Source: Bacillota bacterium (lineage in GTDB: Bacteria; Bacillota_I; Bacilli_A; Erysipelotrichales; Erysipelotrichaceae). From it: DNA of 39,280 nt. Of the stretch, positions 25,092 through 32,869 are shown in pieces. The stretch is from assembly GCA_023426935.1 (NCBI GenBank), contig JAEZBR010000064.1, positions 1-39,280 on the forward strand. Reading direction: 5' to 3'. Under the pieces are notes generated by a model, which saw only the letters and a list, made by a program, of their open reading frames with translations, was not told where the DNA came from and did no database searches. Every line of letters starts with the position of its first letter. Position 1 is the stretch's first letter. The translations under genes were made by a program, and so were the position numbers.

Positions 25092-25103
25092 AACAATGCA
25101 TTT

Positions 25104-25190
25104 GCGGACATGGCGAAATTGGTAGACGCTACAGTTTGAGGGGCTGCTGGAGTTAAATCCGTGTGAGTTCAAGTCTCATTGTCCGCACCA
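25104..25190 (+). tRNA. tRNA-Leu (anticodon GAG)
   Basis: An 87-base class II tRNA with acceptor GCGGACA/TGTCCGC and encoded CCA (25188-25190). The anticodon loop TTGAGGG gives GAG, with a long variable arm (TGGAGTTAAATCCGT) and T-arm GTGAG-TTCAAGT-CTCAT. The top pair of the anticodon stem is an A-C mismatch. The genome segment immediately downstream differs in character (Abi locus), so this tRNA gene is a candidate insertion border. Confidence 0.93.
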
Positions 25191-25201
25191 ATGGTCAAAA
25201 T

Positions 25202-25225
25202 ACCCTGTGATTACAGGGTTTTTTA
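25202..25225 (+). terminator. Intrinsic terminator of tRNA-Leu(GAG)
   Basis: ACCCTGT (25202-25208) pairs with ACAGGGT (25213-25219) around GATT and runs into six T. Confidence 0.88.
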
Positions 25226-25277
25226 ATCCCGTGACACCTTTTTGGCCCTTAGTTCCAGCTGAGAGCCTTTTTTTGAT

Positions 25278-26240
25278 TTACTGCTTAATACATAACTTAC
25301 GGAAATCCTTGGGAAAACCCAGAGAACCCGTAATCGTATCTATACTCACTGTTTTTAATTTCTTCTCAAGACGTCTCATTGATTTAGCCAAAGAATTACA
25401 TAATGTATAATGCGCACCTTCATTAAAGAATAACCGTTCATCAATAACAACATCAAATATGTTTTGCCTGGTTAAACTGGGGTTAAGGCTATATTTCGAA
25501 TATACCTCCGCAAAATAAGGACAGCTTGTACGTGTTTTATAATTAAAAATCATATTGTCGTGAGCCAACTGATTTCTAACATCCTTGAAATTGCCAAACA
25601 GCAGATATATGTCATTAGGATGCAAAAATTTCTTCTTGGTTAGATTAAAATTTTTATTAAGACTTATACTAAAGTTTTTAGCGATTTCATTCTGGATGTT
25701 TGTGTTTATTAAGTCATACATAGTTACAGCTTGACCAAATGTCATGTAATTGCATAAAACCCAAAGAGGAACATGCTTATGCCGGTTAACATAATGCTTA
25801 ATGGAATTGTTGCTAATATTAATATGCATATATTTTGACAGTATCTTGTTTAAGTCCGAAAGAAGGTTTATGACCTTCGGCAATCTGTTTTGATTATAAT
25901 TTGCCTGATTTAAATACGGATTTATTTCATTTAAATATTCTTTAGAAAACTCATAGGCCAATACCGATTTAAAACTGTTTTCAACATCCAACAGAGACTT
26001 AAATAATGCCGATTTAAAATGGCCATCAAATTGATGAATAGCAATCATTTCAGAAAAAGCGGCACCAGTAATGAATTCATCTTTTCCTGGAACTTTTAGA
26101 AAATGACCATAGCAATTAACGACGTTGTAATAATTATTACGAAGTAAATAATCTTTGGCTTCTTCATCGTTGTTAAAGTAAAGACCTCTGTCTTTTAACA
26201 GCTGAAGTTGCTCATCAATTGATTTAAAGGGTTTATCCAT
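25278..26240 (-). CDS. Abi_2 (AbiD/AbiF) HEPN abortive-infection protein
   Basis: A 320-residue member of the Abi_2 family of phage-defence proteins. The N-terminus KPFKSIDEQLQLLKDRGLYF, then YLLRNNYYNVVNCYGHFLK, the central HVPLWVLCNYMTFGQ and DVRNQLAHDN in the C-terminal half follow the family order. The last is a HEPN RNase motif (Arg222-x4-His227), so it should cleave RNA when activated, halting growth of infected cells. A perfect AGGAGG (26249-26254) precedes the ATG. Between its promoter and start codon lie a small structured RNA and a strong terminator, as in RNA-antitoxin modules. The gene is richer in AT, Asn and Lys than its neighbours and sits between a tRNA-Leu gene and a gene remnant, signs of transfer. 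Membership is well supported; that this copy is active is inference. Confidence 0.9.
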   Translation of the reverse strand: MDKPFKSIDEQLQLLKDRGLYFNNDEEAKDYLLRNNYYNVVNCYGHFLKVPGKDEFITGAAFSEMIAIHQFDGHFKSALFKSLLDVENSFKSVLAYEFSKEYLNEINPYLNQANYNQNRLPKVINLLSDLNKILSKYMHINISNNSIKHYVNRHKHVPLWVLCNYMTFGQAVTMYDLINTNIQNEIAKNFSISLNKNFNLTKKKFLHPNDIYLLFGNFKDVRNQLAHDNMIFNYKTRTSCPYFAEVYSKYSLNPSLTRQNIFDVVIDERLFFNEGAHYTLCNSLAKSMRRLEKKLKTVSIDTITGSLGFPKDFRKLCIKQ

Positions 26241-26255
26241 TATTGTTTCCTCCTA

Positions 26256-26293
26256 GAAAAAACAAAGGCCTTGTCATAAATGCACAAGGCCTT
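26256..26293 (-). terminator. Strong terminator between the small RNA and the Abi gene
   Basis: AAGGCCTTGT and ACAAGGCCTT (26284-26293 and 26265-26274) form a perfect 10-bp stem with a nine-base loop, followed on the minus strand by TGTTTTTTC. Most transcripts from the promoter should stop here and only the read-through fraction express the Abi protein, setting a high ratio of RNA to protein. Confidence 0.92.
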
Positions 26294-26335
26294 CGCGCGT
26301 ATAGGATCACTTAGAGTACCCTATCACTCTCGCAC
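26256..26335 (-). ncRNA. Pseudoknotted small RNA upstream of the Abi gene (abiF-RNA-like)
   Basis: A transcript starting near 26335 on the minus strand can fold compactly. UGUGCG (26336-26331) pairs with CGCGCG (26299-26294, two G-U pairs). Inside it AUAGG (26324-26320) pairs with CCUAU (26305-26301). AGAGU (26330-26326), in the bulge between those stems, pairs with ACUCU (26317-26313) in the loop, making an H-type pseudoknot. A long terminator hairpin ends the RNA before the Abi start codon. This matches in position and general type the described abiF RNA motif found next to abiF genes; I recall the motif but cannot compare it with the covariance model here. It probably restrains the HEPN protein. 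Ends are estimates. Confidence 0.7.
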
Positions 26336-26339
26336 ACTT

Positions 26340-26367
26340 ATTTTACCGAGAACAGTAATTTTGTCAA
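26340..26367 (-). promoter_or_regulatory. Promoter of the small RNA / Abi gene
   Basis: On the minus strand a perfect TTGACA (26362-26367), a 16-base spacer and TAAAAT (26340-26345) give a strong promoter starting transcription just before the structured RNA. Confidence 0.8.
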
Positions 26368-26381
26368 GTACTCTTAAAACT

Positions 26382-26407
26382 AAAAAAGCCCTTATAAACA
26401 AAGGACT
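26382..26407 (-). terminator. Terminator-like hairpin upstream of the Abi promoter
   Basis: On the minus strand AGTCCTT (26407-26401) pairs with AAGGGCT (26393-26387, one G-T pair) around a seven-base loop and is followed by T6. No minus-strand gene lies upstream in the window, so it either insulates the Abi unit or is left from a lost neighbour. Confidence 0.6.
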
Positions 26408-26460
26408 ATTTCGCTTTTGTCTGTTTCTTCAGCCTAAATACTAATGGTGCTAAAATCTGA

Positions 26461-26598
26461 AGACGGGGAGATTTCCTTGCGATTGCCTTAGATAATTATT
26501 CTTTAGGGTATAAACCAATGGAACATCCAATGATCGGAATTCATGCCGGAATGACCAAAGAAGAATTGACCGTGCCCTTGATTGTCGTTGAAAAATAA
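26461..26598 (+). pseudogene. 3' remnant of a phosphodiesterase/alkaline-phosphatase-like gene
   Basis: After a TGA at 26458-26460 a frame runs to TAA at 26596-26598. It begins RRGDFLAIALDNYSLG, continues with IGIHAGMTKEELTVPLIV and ends VEK. This looks like the C-terminus of alkaline-phosphatase-superfamily (nucleotide pyrophosphatase/PglZ-like) proteins, where a GDxxxIA strand and HGGLTxEEMxVPLI close the domain. There is no start, ribosome-binding site or upstream part, so the rest was deleted, perhaps when the Abi segment arrived. The family assignment is from memory of the C-terminal motif. Confidence 0.5.
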
Positions 26599-26603
26599 GT
26601 TAG

Positions 26604-26632
26604 TTGGAAGCAGCGTATATAGTGTATATAAT
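26604..26632 (+). promoter_or_regulatory. Promoter of the REC-GGDEF-EAL-REC gene
   Basis: TTGGAA (26604-26609), a 17-base spacer and TATAAT (26627-26632) lie about 130 bases before the ATG. The leader of about 120 bases holds no riboswitch I recognise; I looked for c-di-GMP (GEMM) motifs and saw none. Confidence 0.65.
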
Positions 26633-26759
26633 ATACTTATCTACGATTTCACAAGTTATTCTACCTGCTGTATATAACCCCGCTATTAGAGTATTACTTC
26701 AGTCACTGTCAGTTTTCATACCCATATCCAAAGATTTGATTGAATATGGTAGGAGGCCT

Positions 26760-29300
26760 ATGATGCAACGACGTCTTATTCTGATTGTTGATGACCAAGA
26801 GATTAATCGCGTCATTCTCAACAAAATGCTTTCGGAAGAATATCAAGTCCTACAAGCAACCAATGGGAAAGAGGCGCTGAATATTTTACATGCTAACAAA
26901 GATAGTATTTCAGCCGTTATTTTAGATATCATTATGCCGGTAATGGATGGTTATGAAGTCTTGGAGAGAATGAGCAGAGATAAAGATCTTTCTAAGATCC
27001 CGGTTATTGTTTCTTCTCGGGACAATAATGCACAATCGGAAATCAAGGCTCTTTCGTTAGGAGCTCAGGATTTTATTGCCAAGCCATACGACGCCAAGAT
27101 TATTCTTCATCGGTTATATAACACAATCAAATTAAGAGAAACCGCAGCGATAATCAATAAGGCGCGCCGGGATGAACTTACCGGATTATTAAATAAGCCT
27201 TTCTTCCTGGAAAAGGTTGAGGAGCTTATAAGTCAACAGGCGGAAAAGAAGTATGATTTGATCTGTTTTGGGATTGAGAAATTCCGCTTGGTTAATGAGA
27301 CTTACGGCAATGATGTCGGTGATGAATTACTAAAACTAATAGGAAATTATTTACTAAGCCTCAAAGATTCATTAGTTTCTTCCCGTTTTACGGCCGATCA
27401 ATTCTATTCTTTAGTCTTACATCGTGACGATTATCCTAATGAATTAATTAAGGCCAGCTTGGAAAAGTTTAAACTGCGGACGGTTGAATTAAGTGTTCGG
27501 TTACACTTTGGAATTTATATAATCGATGATCCCACGATTCCGGTTAGTGCGATGTGTGAAAGAGCGGCGATGGCCGCCAAAGAGAACAAGAATCATTATG
27601 ACTCTTTATTCTCTTACTACGACGATAATTTAATAAGACGCACCCAAGTCGAACAGAAGTGGATGACGGATAATATGTTGGAATCATTAGCTAAAAAAGA
27701 ATTTGTTGTATATTATCAACCTAAGTACGATTTGACGAAAGAAACAATCGTCGGAGCCGAAGCTCTGGTACGTTGGGAAAATCCGGAAAAAGGTCTTCTT
27801 AGGCCGGATAAATTTATTCCGTTATTTGAACGAACCGGATTGATTACAACCTTAGATAAATATGTATGGGAAGTTATTTGTCAGGATCTCAAATTATGGC
27901 ACCAAAATAAGGGCACCGTTTTCCCAATCTCGGCCAATGTTTCCCGTGCCGATCTATACAATCCTAAATTAATCAACATCTTAAAGGGCTTAATAAAAAA
28001 GTATGAACTGCCCATCCAATCATTACATCTGGAAATAACGGAATCCGCTTATGCCGATAATCAACAACAGTTAATTAAGGTCGTTAAAGAATTGCGCGCG
28101 TTAGGTTTCGTGATAGAAATGGATGACTTTGGGACCGGTTATTCATCACTGAATATGTTGGCTGAAATGCCGGTTGATATTTTAAAACTCGACATGGGTT
28201 TCGTCCGTTGTGAAGCCTTGAGTTCTTCGGGTCGAGGTGTTCTCAGTTTCTGCATCAGTTTAGCCAAATGGCTAAATCTTTCGGTTATTGCGGAAGGGGT
28301 AGAAACCGAAGAACAGGTCAACTTATTACGCTCAATGGACTGTAACTATATTCAGGGGTATTATTTCGCTAAACCGCTGAAAAAGAATGATTTTGAACAG
28401 ATGCTAAGAAAAGTAAAAGTGTCGGATGGTTTACTTCAGAATAATAGAATTAGTCAAAACAAAGTTCATTCGACTGATACCGGCACCTCAAAACTAACCA
28501 TGTTGATCGTTGATGATATTGCGGCTAATCGGGAAGCCTTGGGTAATATTTTTAGAAACGATTATAAGATTATCGAAGTGAATAATGCCGATTTAGCTTG
28601 GAAATATCTAGAGACGAATTATGCAAATACGGATATGATTCTTCTAACATTATTGATGCCGAATATCGATGGTTTTCAATTGTTAAGAAAGATTAGGGAA
28701 GATCTTAGAACTAAATATTTACCGGTGGTGGTTACCTCGCAAAGCGACGATATAATGGAACAGAAAGCGCTGGATCTGAAAGCCGATGATTATATTTTGA
28801 AACCATATAACGAAAAAATTGTTTATCACCGAGTAAAGAGCATTCAGGAAAATTATCACTTACAGCAGAAACAATATAAAATGCATGAAATACTGACGGT
28901 AAATGAAACGACTAATGAAGGCAAGATATTTGCGGTGGTCGATCAATTAAAGAAATATTTCAATATTGTCAGATTAGTTAATCCGGAAGACGCGACCGTA
29001 ATCGCTAAGGATGAAAACGGTCAATGCCATAATCCTTCTTGTTTCCAAGTCTGGGGGAAGACGACCAGATGCAGTAATTGTATTTCGTTGAGGGCTTATA
29101 ACAATCATTCCCGTTACAGCAAGTTGGAATATATCGACAAGGCATTGTACTATGTTATTTCTCAATATATTCCATACGGTAATAAAGGAGCGGTAATGGA
29201 AATGGTAACGAAGGTAGATCCCGAAACTTCTGGTCAATTACTTGACCCCGAACAAATAAGGATGAATCTAAAGCCGGTGGAAGAAAATAAGAACAGCTAA
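26760..29300 (+). CDS. REC-GGDEF-EAL-REC multidomain c-di-GMP phosphodiesterase-like protein
   Basis: An 846-residue protein starting at ATG 26760, with AGGAGG just before it. Domain order: a receiver (about 5-125) with DD and phospho-acceptor Asp56 in VILDIIMPVMDG; a degenerate GGDEF domain (about 145-295) opening RRDELTGLLNKPFF but with RFTADQF (209-215) in place of RYGGDEF; an EAL domain (about 310-560) with intact EALVRW (from 334), LHLEITES, MDDFGTGYSSL and IAEGVETEEQ; a second receiver (about 580-690) whose acceptor Asp is replaced by Thr630 in ILLTLLMPNIDG; and a C-terminal domain with a Cys cluster (CHNPSC from 756, then RCSNC), perhaps metal-binding. Expected activity is cyclic di-GMP hydrolysis gated by phosphorylation of the first receiver, with the GGDEF and second receiver acting as regulatory scaffolds. 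No histidine kinase is adjacent. Confidence 0.88.
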   Translation: MMQRRLILIVDDQEINRVILNKMLSEEYQVLQATNGKEALNILHANKDSISAVILDIIMPVMDGYEVLERMSRDKDLSKIPVIVSSRDNNAQSEIKALSLGAQDFIAKPYDAKIILHRLYNTIKLRETAAIINKARRDELTGLLNKPFFLEKVEELISQQAEKKYDLICFGIEKFRLVNETYGNDVGDELLKLIGNYLLSLKDSLVSSRFTADQFYSLVLHRDDYPNELIKASLEKFKLRTVELSVRLHFGIYIIDDPTIPVSAMCERAAMAAKENKNHYDSLFSYYDDNLIRRTQVEQKWMTDNMLESLAKKEFVVYYQPKYDLTKETIVGAEALVRWENPEKGLLRPDKFIPLFERTGLITTLDKYVWEVICQDLKLWHQNKGTVFPISANVSRADLYNPKLINILKGLIKKYELPIQSLHLEITESAYADNQQQLIKVVKELRALGFVIEMDDFGTGYSSLNMLAEMPVDILKLDMGFVRCEALSSSGRGVLSFCISLAKWLNLSVIAEGVETEEQVNLLRSMDCNYIQGYYFAKPLKKNDFEQMLRKVKVSDGLLQNNRISQNKVHSTDTGTSKLTMLIVDDIAANREALGNIFRNDYKIIEVNNADLAWKYLETNYANTDMILLTLLMPNIDGFQLLRKIREDLRTKYLPVVVTSQSDDIMEQKALDLKADDYILKPYNEKIVYHRVKSIQENYHLQQKQYKMHEILTVNETTNEGKIFAVVDQLKKYFNIVRLVNPEDATVIAKDENGQCHNPSCFQVWGKTTRCSNCISLRAYNNHSRYSKLEYIDKALYYVISQYIPYGNKGAVMEMVTKVDPETSGQLLDPEQIRMNLKPVEENKNS

Positions 29301-29741
29301 TTATAACGGTATATCGATAATCAATAATACTGAACATACACCTTAAAAATATAAATCAAGGAGAATGAAACTGTCATAATAACCGGAAATTGTCTGCCGT
29401 TACATGACGATGGTTTTGTCTTTGCTACTAAGTTAAACTCTTTATTACGATATATGATTCTAAGAATACTGATTGACCATAAACGCAGATTGTTAACCAG
29501 TGTATAATGCCACCCGGGGTTAATTATAAGTGCTTTGACCTAAAAAATACCCTCAAAAGGCAATTAGAATATGGAAAAGTATAAAAATTGGTGAATATAT
29601 CCGTGAAGCTACTAGTAACAACTAAGATGGGTGATATAATATTACCGCTTAAGTTCTGACGACAATTGAGTAAATTCTGGTTCATTTAACCTAGTCAGTA
29701 ACAAAAGAGGCTTAATAAATTGCGGAATAAGAATTGAATTG
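29301..29741 (+). other. Long intergenic region with repeated GTAACA elements
   Basis: No gene longer than a few codons fits here; AAGGAG followed by a five-codon frame (MKLS, near 29364) is probably chance. The region contains GTAACA at 29615-29620 and 29698-29703, in addition to those at 29742 and 29761, and a second -10-like element TGATATAAT near 29632-29640. It probably holds the control region of the SARP-like gene. I see no clear terminator for the preceding gene. Confidence 0.5.
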
Positions 29742-29766
29742 GTAACAAAATGATATAATTTGTTAC
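29742..29766 (+). promoter_or_regulatory. Promoter with perfect palindrome over the -10 (SARP-like gene)
   Basis: GTAACAAA (29742-29749) and TTTGTTAC (29759-29766) make a perfect 8-bp inverted repeat spaced by nine bases. The -10 TATAAT (29754-29759) lies inside it, and no good -35 is present. A protein bound here would block or remodel the promoter. The half-site TGTTAC recurs before the WQG/adhesin operon. Confidence 0.6.
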
Positions 29767-29781
29767 AAAAGGAGGCTCCTA

Positions 29782-31011
29782 ATGACGGAAAATAAGCCAA
29801 TCCTCAAAGTGGAAATGTTAGGCCACTTTTCCTGTACTTATAATGGTAAAACTTTAGATATCGATGAAATATTCTCAACTAAATTGACGAAAGTACTGGC
29901 ATATTTACTTTACAATCATCAACATAGTATTCCTCATAGCAAAATCATCGATGACCTTTTTGGCGATGATCTAGAGAATCCGTATGGTACTTTAAAGAAT
30001 TTGGTATATCGAATCAGAACGCAATTAGATAAAGAAATCAAAGGTCTTAACCTAATTACGACCAGCTCCGGCTGCTATGCGATTTCCAGTGACTACGAAG
30101 TGGTTCTGGATGTAGAGGAATTTCTTCAGGATGAAAAGACTTTATCCTTGACGACCTTGGATACTTCGACTCGCGAGTATACTTACAATCACGCAATCTC
30201 TTTATATAAAGGAGATTTTTTGCCGAAACTATCGGGGGAATTATGGGTAATAAATCAGAATCAAAGTTTAAAGACTACCTGTATCTCCTTGGTTAAGGAA
30301 TATCTGTATTTATTGGAAGCCAATAAGGATTATCCGGCAATCAGTAAGATTTGTGCCAAGGGTTTGGAATTGGATCGTTTGGATGAAGAAATCTATTTTA
30401 TTAGTATTTCCGCCCTGGAAGCTCAGGGTAAGACGGCTCAAGCGATGGAATTATATAATCAGGCCGAGAAACTGATTTTTAACGAATTCGGCGATCGTCC
30501 TAATGCGAACATGCAACGGTTATATAAGGAATTAGGTAAATCACATCACGGACCTGAAGAGAATATCATGATTATTCAGGACGAGATCCAAGGCAAGACT
30601 GCCGGTCAGGGTGCGTTTGTCTGTGAGTATAACATGTTCGAAGATTTATACCGCGTTTTTTCCCGTTGGGCTCAAAGATACGGAATGTCGATTCATCTGG
30701 CTTTGTTATCGGTTAAACGGAAAAAAACTTCCAATAGTCCGCATGATGAATTAATAGTAGGTAATGCGATGGCACGGTTGTTAGAAGCCCTAAAAACTAA
30801 TTTACGTCAGGGTGATGTTATCAGCGAATACAGTAAATCACAGTTATTGGTTCTCTTGCCGACTTGCACTAAAGAAACCAGCAAGTTAGTTATGGATCGG
30901 GTTTTGATGCAATATGCGACCCAGGGCAAGATTCCGGGAATCGAGATTAACTATACTCTCTCTCCGATTGGAATTGGCCAACAAGCAACTTACGGGAGTG
31001 GAAAAGCCTAA
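29782..31011 (+). CDS. AfsR/SARP-like BTAD transcriptional regulator with degenerate GGDEF-like domain
   Basis: A 409-residue regulator. Residues about 8-100 form a winged-helix DNA-binding domain of the OmpR/SARP type (VEMLGHFSCTYNGKTL, LTKVLAYLLYNH, NPYGTLKNLVYRIRTQLD). Residues about 115-255 are the bacterial transcriptional activator domain (BTAD), made of TPR-like helices (YNHAISLYKGDFLP, ALEAQGKTAQAMELYNQAEK, FGDRPNANMQRLYKEL). The last 130 residues look like a worn GGDEF/cyclase-like fold (RQGDVISEYSKSQLLVLLP) without catalytic residues. It is coupled to the next gene (TAATG overlap). AAGGAGG precedes the ATG. The promoter carries a palindrome and extra GTAACA sites, so autoregulation is likely. 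Outside actinomycetes such proteins are poorly studied; control of a surface-protein operon is suggested by shared sites at 37 kb. Confidence 0.85.
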   Translation: MTENKPILKVEMLGHFSCTYNGKTLDIDEIFSTKLTKVLAYLLYNHQHSIPHSKIIDDLFGDDLENPYGTLKNLVYRIRTQLDKEIKGLNLITTSSGCYAISSDYEVVLDVEEFLQDEKTLSLTTLDTSTREYTYNHAISLYKGDFLPKLSGELWVINQNQSLKTTCISLVKEYLYLLEANKDYPAISKICAKGLELDRLDEEIYFISISALEAQGKTAQAMELYNQAEKLIFNEFGDRPNANMQRLYKELGKSHHGPEENIMIIQDEIQGKTAGQGAFVCEYNMFEDLYRVFSRWAQRYGMSIHLALLSVKRKKTSNSPHDELIVGNAMARLLEALKTNLRQGDVISEYSKSQLLVLLPTCTKETSKLVMDRVLMQYATQGKIPGIEINYTLSPIGIGQQATYGSGKA

Positions 31012-31427
31012 TGGAACCCACCTATACTCCCGGAATGTTAAGAGTCTGTATCGATAAAAATAGTAGTAACGAGTTTGCCGGACGGGTCTACGGGACCGCA
31101 TTTAAAGATGCGTTAATTTTTAAAGATGCGAATGAGTTTGTTTTGAAGATTGACAGTAAATTGAATGAAATCGGCTTACCGCAGGCATTTGAAGAAAAAA
31201 GATCTTTTGGGGAAGCCGAAGCTTATAGTCATTTTTCACCGCGGGTTGAAGTCGTTCGCAAACAAAAAGACTTCATCAATGAATACGGTGAAGTCCGTAC
31301 CTATGTTATTTGTATTGAAACCAGAGCGAACACCAGCTGGCAAGGAACTCTATTAGCAGATGATTTAAAGCCAATTGCCGTTTTCAATTCGGAGTTGGAA
31401 CTCTTAAAGTTATTTTCGGAGAATTAA
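31011..31427 (+). CDS. WQG-motif protein, partner of the SARP-like regulator
   Basis: A 138-residue soluble protein of no named family known to me. Its C-terminal part (RTYVICIETRANTSWQGTLL, then FNSELELLKLF) matches in order and spacing the small protein encoded at 37.1 kb (RTFVVSIKKCDHGSWQGSLE, then FRSALELIKLM). This defines a domain of about 45 residues: a beta strand with TxV, the turn SWQG, and a C-terminal helix with LELxKL. The N-terminal 80 residues, with GMLRVCIDKNSSNEFAGRVYG and FKDANEFVLKIDSKLNEIG, look like a more diverged second copy of the same unit (NEFAGRVYG in place of SWQG, then a helix). It overlaps the regulator gene by one base, so it likely works with it. Confidence 0.75.
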   Translation: MEPTYTPGMLRVCIDKNSSNEFAGRVYGTAFKDALIFKDANEFVLKIDSKLNEIGLPQAFEEKRSFGEAEAYSHFSPRVEVVRKQKDFINEYGEVRTYVICIETRANTSWQGTLLADDLKPIAVFNSELELLKLFSEN

Positions 31428-32215
31428 ATTAATAGCTTTTCACGGATTCTGGAAATGAAGCTTTGTTGACCAAAGGTTAAGATCGATAAAGCTTCTTTTT
31501 TCATGGTAATAGTGATCTTACGCACATCACTGTATTCATGATTTTCACCATCGGTCGTAATAATCAATTCTGGGAACGAGGGAATCAAGGTTATCGTTGC
31601 CGTATCCGGCAGAATCAAGGAACTTGATAGATTATGATAATGCTTATTTGTTAAAGGGGCAATCGGAGTCAGTTGCATTGTGGCTAACTGATGATCGACT
31701 ACCGCTCCTTGGAAGGACATATTGTAAGCTGAGGAACCAACCGAGGTGGCAACTAATAATCCGTCTCCGGCGAAGTTCTCCAATAGTTCATTATCGACAT
31801 AAACGGTTATGCCCAAAGCTTTGAGGGAACGGTTACGCAAGACAATCTCGTTGAAAGAATTCAACAGAATTTTTTCGTCATCTTTTTCGATTACCGAACA
31901 AGCCAGATCTTTGGTGACAACCCGGTACTTTTTATTGACTAATTTATCCACGAATTCTTCAAGGTCATCCGGACTGACTTCCTGTAAGAAACCTAATGTC
32001 CCGGTATGAACTCCGACATAATAAGTCTTTTCCGAAAAATTGGTTTCCCTAACCATTCTCAAGAAACTTCCGTCACCGCCGATAGCGATCCAAAGATTCG
32101 GATTTTCTTGGTCATGCTTAAAACCTTTCGCGGTTAAAAGCTGCGTTAATTTGATTGCAATCTCTTCTGAATGGTCATTGTGATTAACATTGAGCCCAAA
32201 TGATTTAATTTCCAT
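31424..32215 (-). CDS. nadK: NAD kinase
   Basis: A 263-residue NAD kinase that phosphorylates NAD to NADP using ATP. It has LWIAIGGDGSFLRMV (GGDGS), HTGTLGFLQE, SFNEIVLRN (NE motif) and AGDGLLVATSVGSSAYNMS (the conserved GD...PTGSTAY-type loop, here SVGSSAY), plus a C-terminal IITTDGE. There is no ribosome-binding site, and TAAGAT stands six bases before the ATG, pointing to a leaderless transcript. Its stop interlocks with that of the convergent WQG gene (TTAA at 31424-31427). Confidence 0.93.
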   Translation of the reverse strand: MEIKSFGLNVNHNDHSEEIAIKLTQLLTAKGFKHDQENPNLWIAIGGDGSFLRMVRETNFSEKTYYVGVHTGTLGFLQEVSPDDLEEFVDKLVNKKYRVVTKDLACSVIEKDDEKILLNSFNEIVLRNRSLKALGITVYVDNELLENFAGDGLLVATSVGSSAYNMSFQGAVVDHQLATMQLTPIAPLTNKHYHNLSSSLILPDTATITLIPSFPELIITTDGENHEYSDVRKITITMKKEALSILTFGQQSFISRIREKLLI

Positions 32216-32371
32216 AAGCTTATCTTACTACATTTCTTAAGCGATATAGTGGGAAATAACCTTTTTGACCTAAATACAAAAGAATAATTATAAAGGATTT
32301 ATATAATTATTTACCCTTATTTACAAACTAAATCGCCTATGTTATTATGACGTCCCTTGGAGGTAATAACC

Positions 32372-32869
32372 ATGAAAATGACATCGGCACAGTTGAATAA
32401 AAGAATCCGTACTTTAGAAGATCGCAAGATGATGATCTTAGCGGAAGAAGAGAACAATTCGAAGTATGTTTTAGCGAAAGGGGAGACGGAAGAAATACCC
32501 GTATATGATCTTAATAAGACCAATGCTGAACTGATGGACATCGATCATCAGGTCGGCGTGCTTCGTCATGCATTGAATATCTTTAATACCGTTATAAAGC
32601 TTCCTTGCGGGGTAACAATTGATCAGGCTTTAGTCGAAATGGCTCAGCTCAATCGGCAACTTATGCGCTTGGATTATATGCGTAAAGGCAAGAAGGTTGT
32701 TCGCTTAAATATGAATCAAGCTTCGCAACGTAATGTTCCGGAGTTTGAATATCTCAATTTTGAGCCTAAAGATGCGGAAGCTCTATATGAGAAATATATG
32801 GAAAGAATTCAACTGCTGCAGCTTGAATTAGATAAACTTAATCAGACCGTCGAATTAGAAGTTAAATAA
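32372..32869 (+). CDS. Coiled-coil protein, DIP1984-like
   Basis: A 165-residue protein, mostly helical and charged, beginning MKMTSAQLNKRIRTLEDRKM and ending in a likely coiled coil (MERIQLLQLELDKLNQTVEL). ALNIFNTVIKLPCGVTIDQALVEM resembles the INxTN...G.TLT.AL stretch of DIP1984/septicolysin-like proteins, a family of unknown role; the match is moderate. ATG 32372 is chosen because GGAGG lies 10 bases before it. It stands alone between the divergent nadK gene and a structured intergenic stretch. Confidence 0.6.
   Translation: MKMTSAQLNKRIRTLEDRKMMILAEEENNSKYVLAKGETEEIPVYDLNKTNAELMDIDHQVGVLRHALNIFNTVIKLPCGVTIDQALVEMAQLNRQLMRLDYMRKGKKVVRLNMNQASQRNVPEFEYLNFEPKDAEALYEKYMERIQLLQLELDKLNQTVELEVK

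Noticed and set aside
25104..26600. Integrase-type att duplication of the tRNA-Leu 3' end flanking the Abi locus
   Set aside because: I looked for a copy of the tRNA 3' sequence beyond the Abi gene and found none, and no integrase is present.
26633..26759. Cyclic di-GMP riboswitch in the leader of the EAL gene
   Set aside because: The leader lacks the conserved GEMM core and shows no clear aptamer-like stems.
29364..29378. Very short frame after AAGGAG downstream of the EAL gene
   Set aside because: Only four residues before a stop; no sign of a leader peptide linked to a nearby attenuator.
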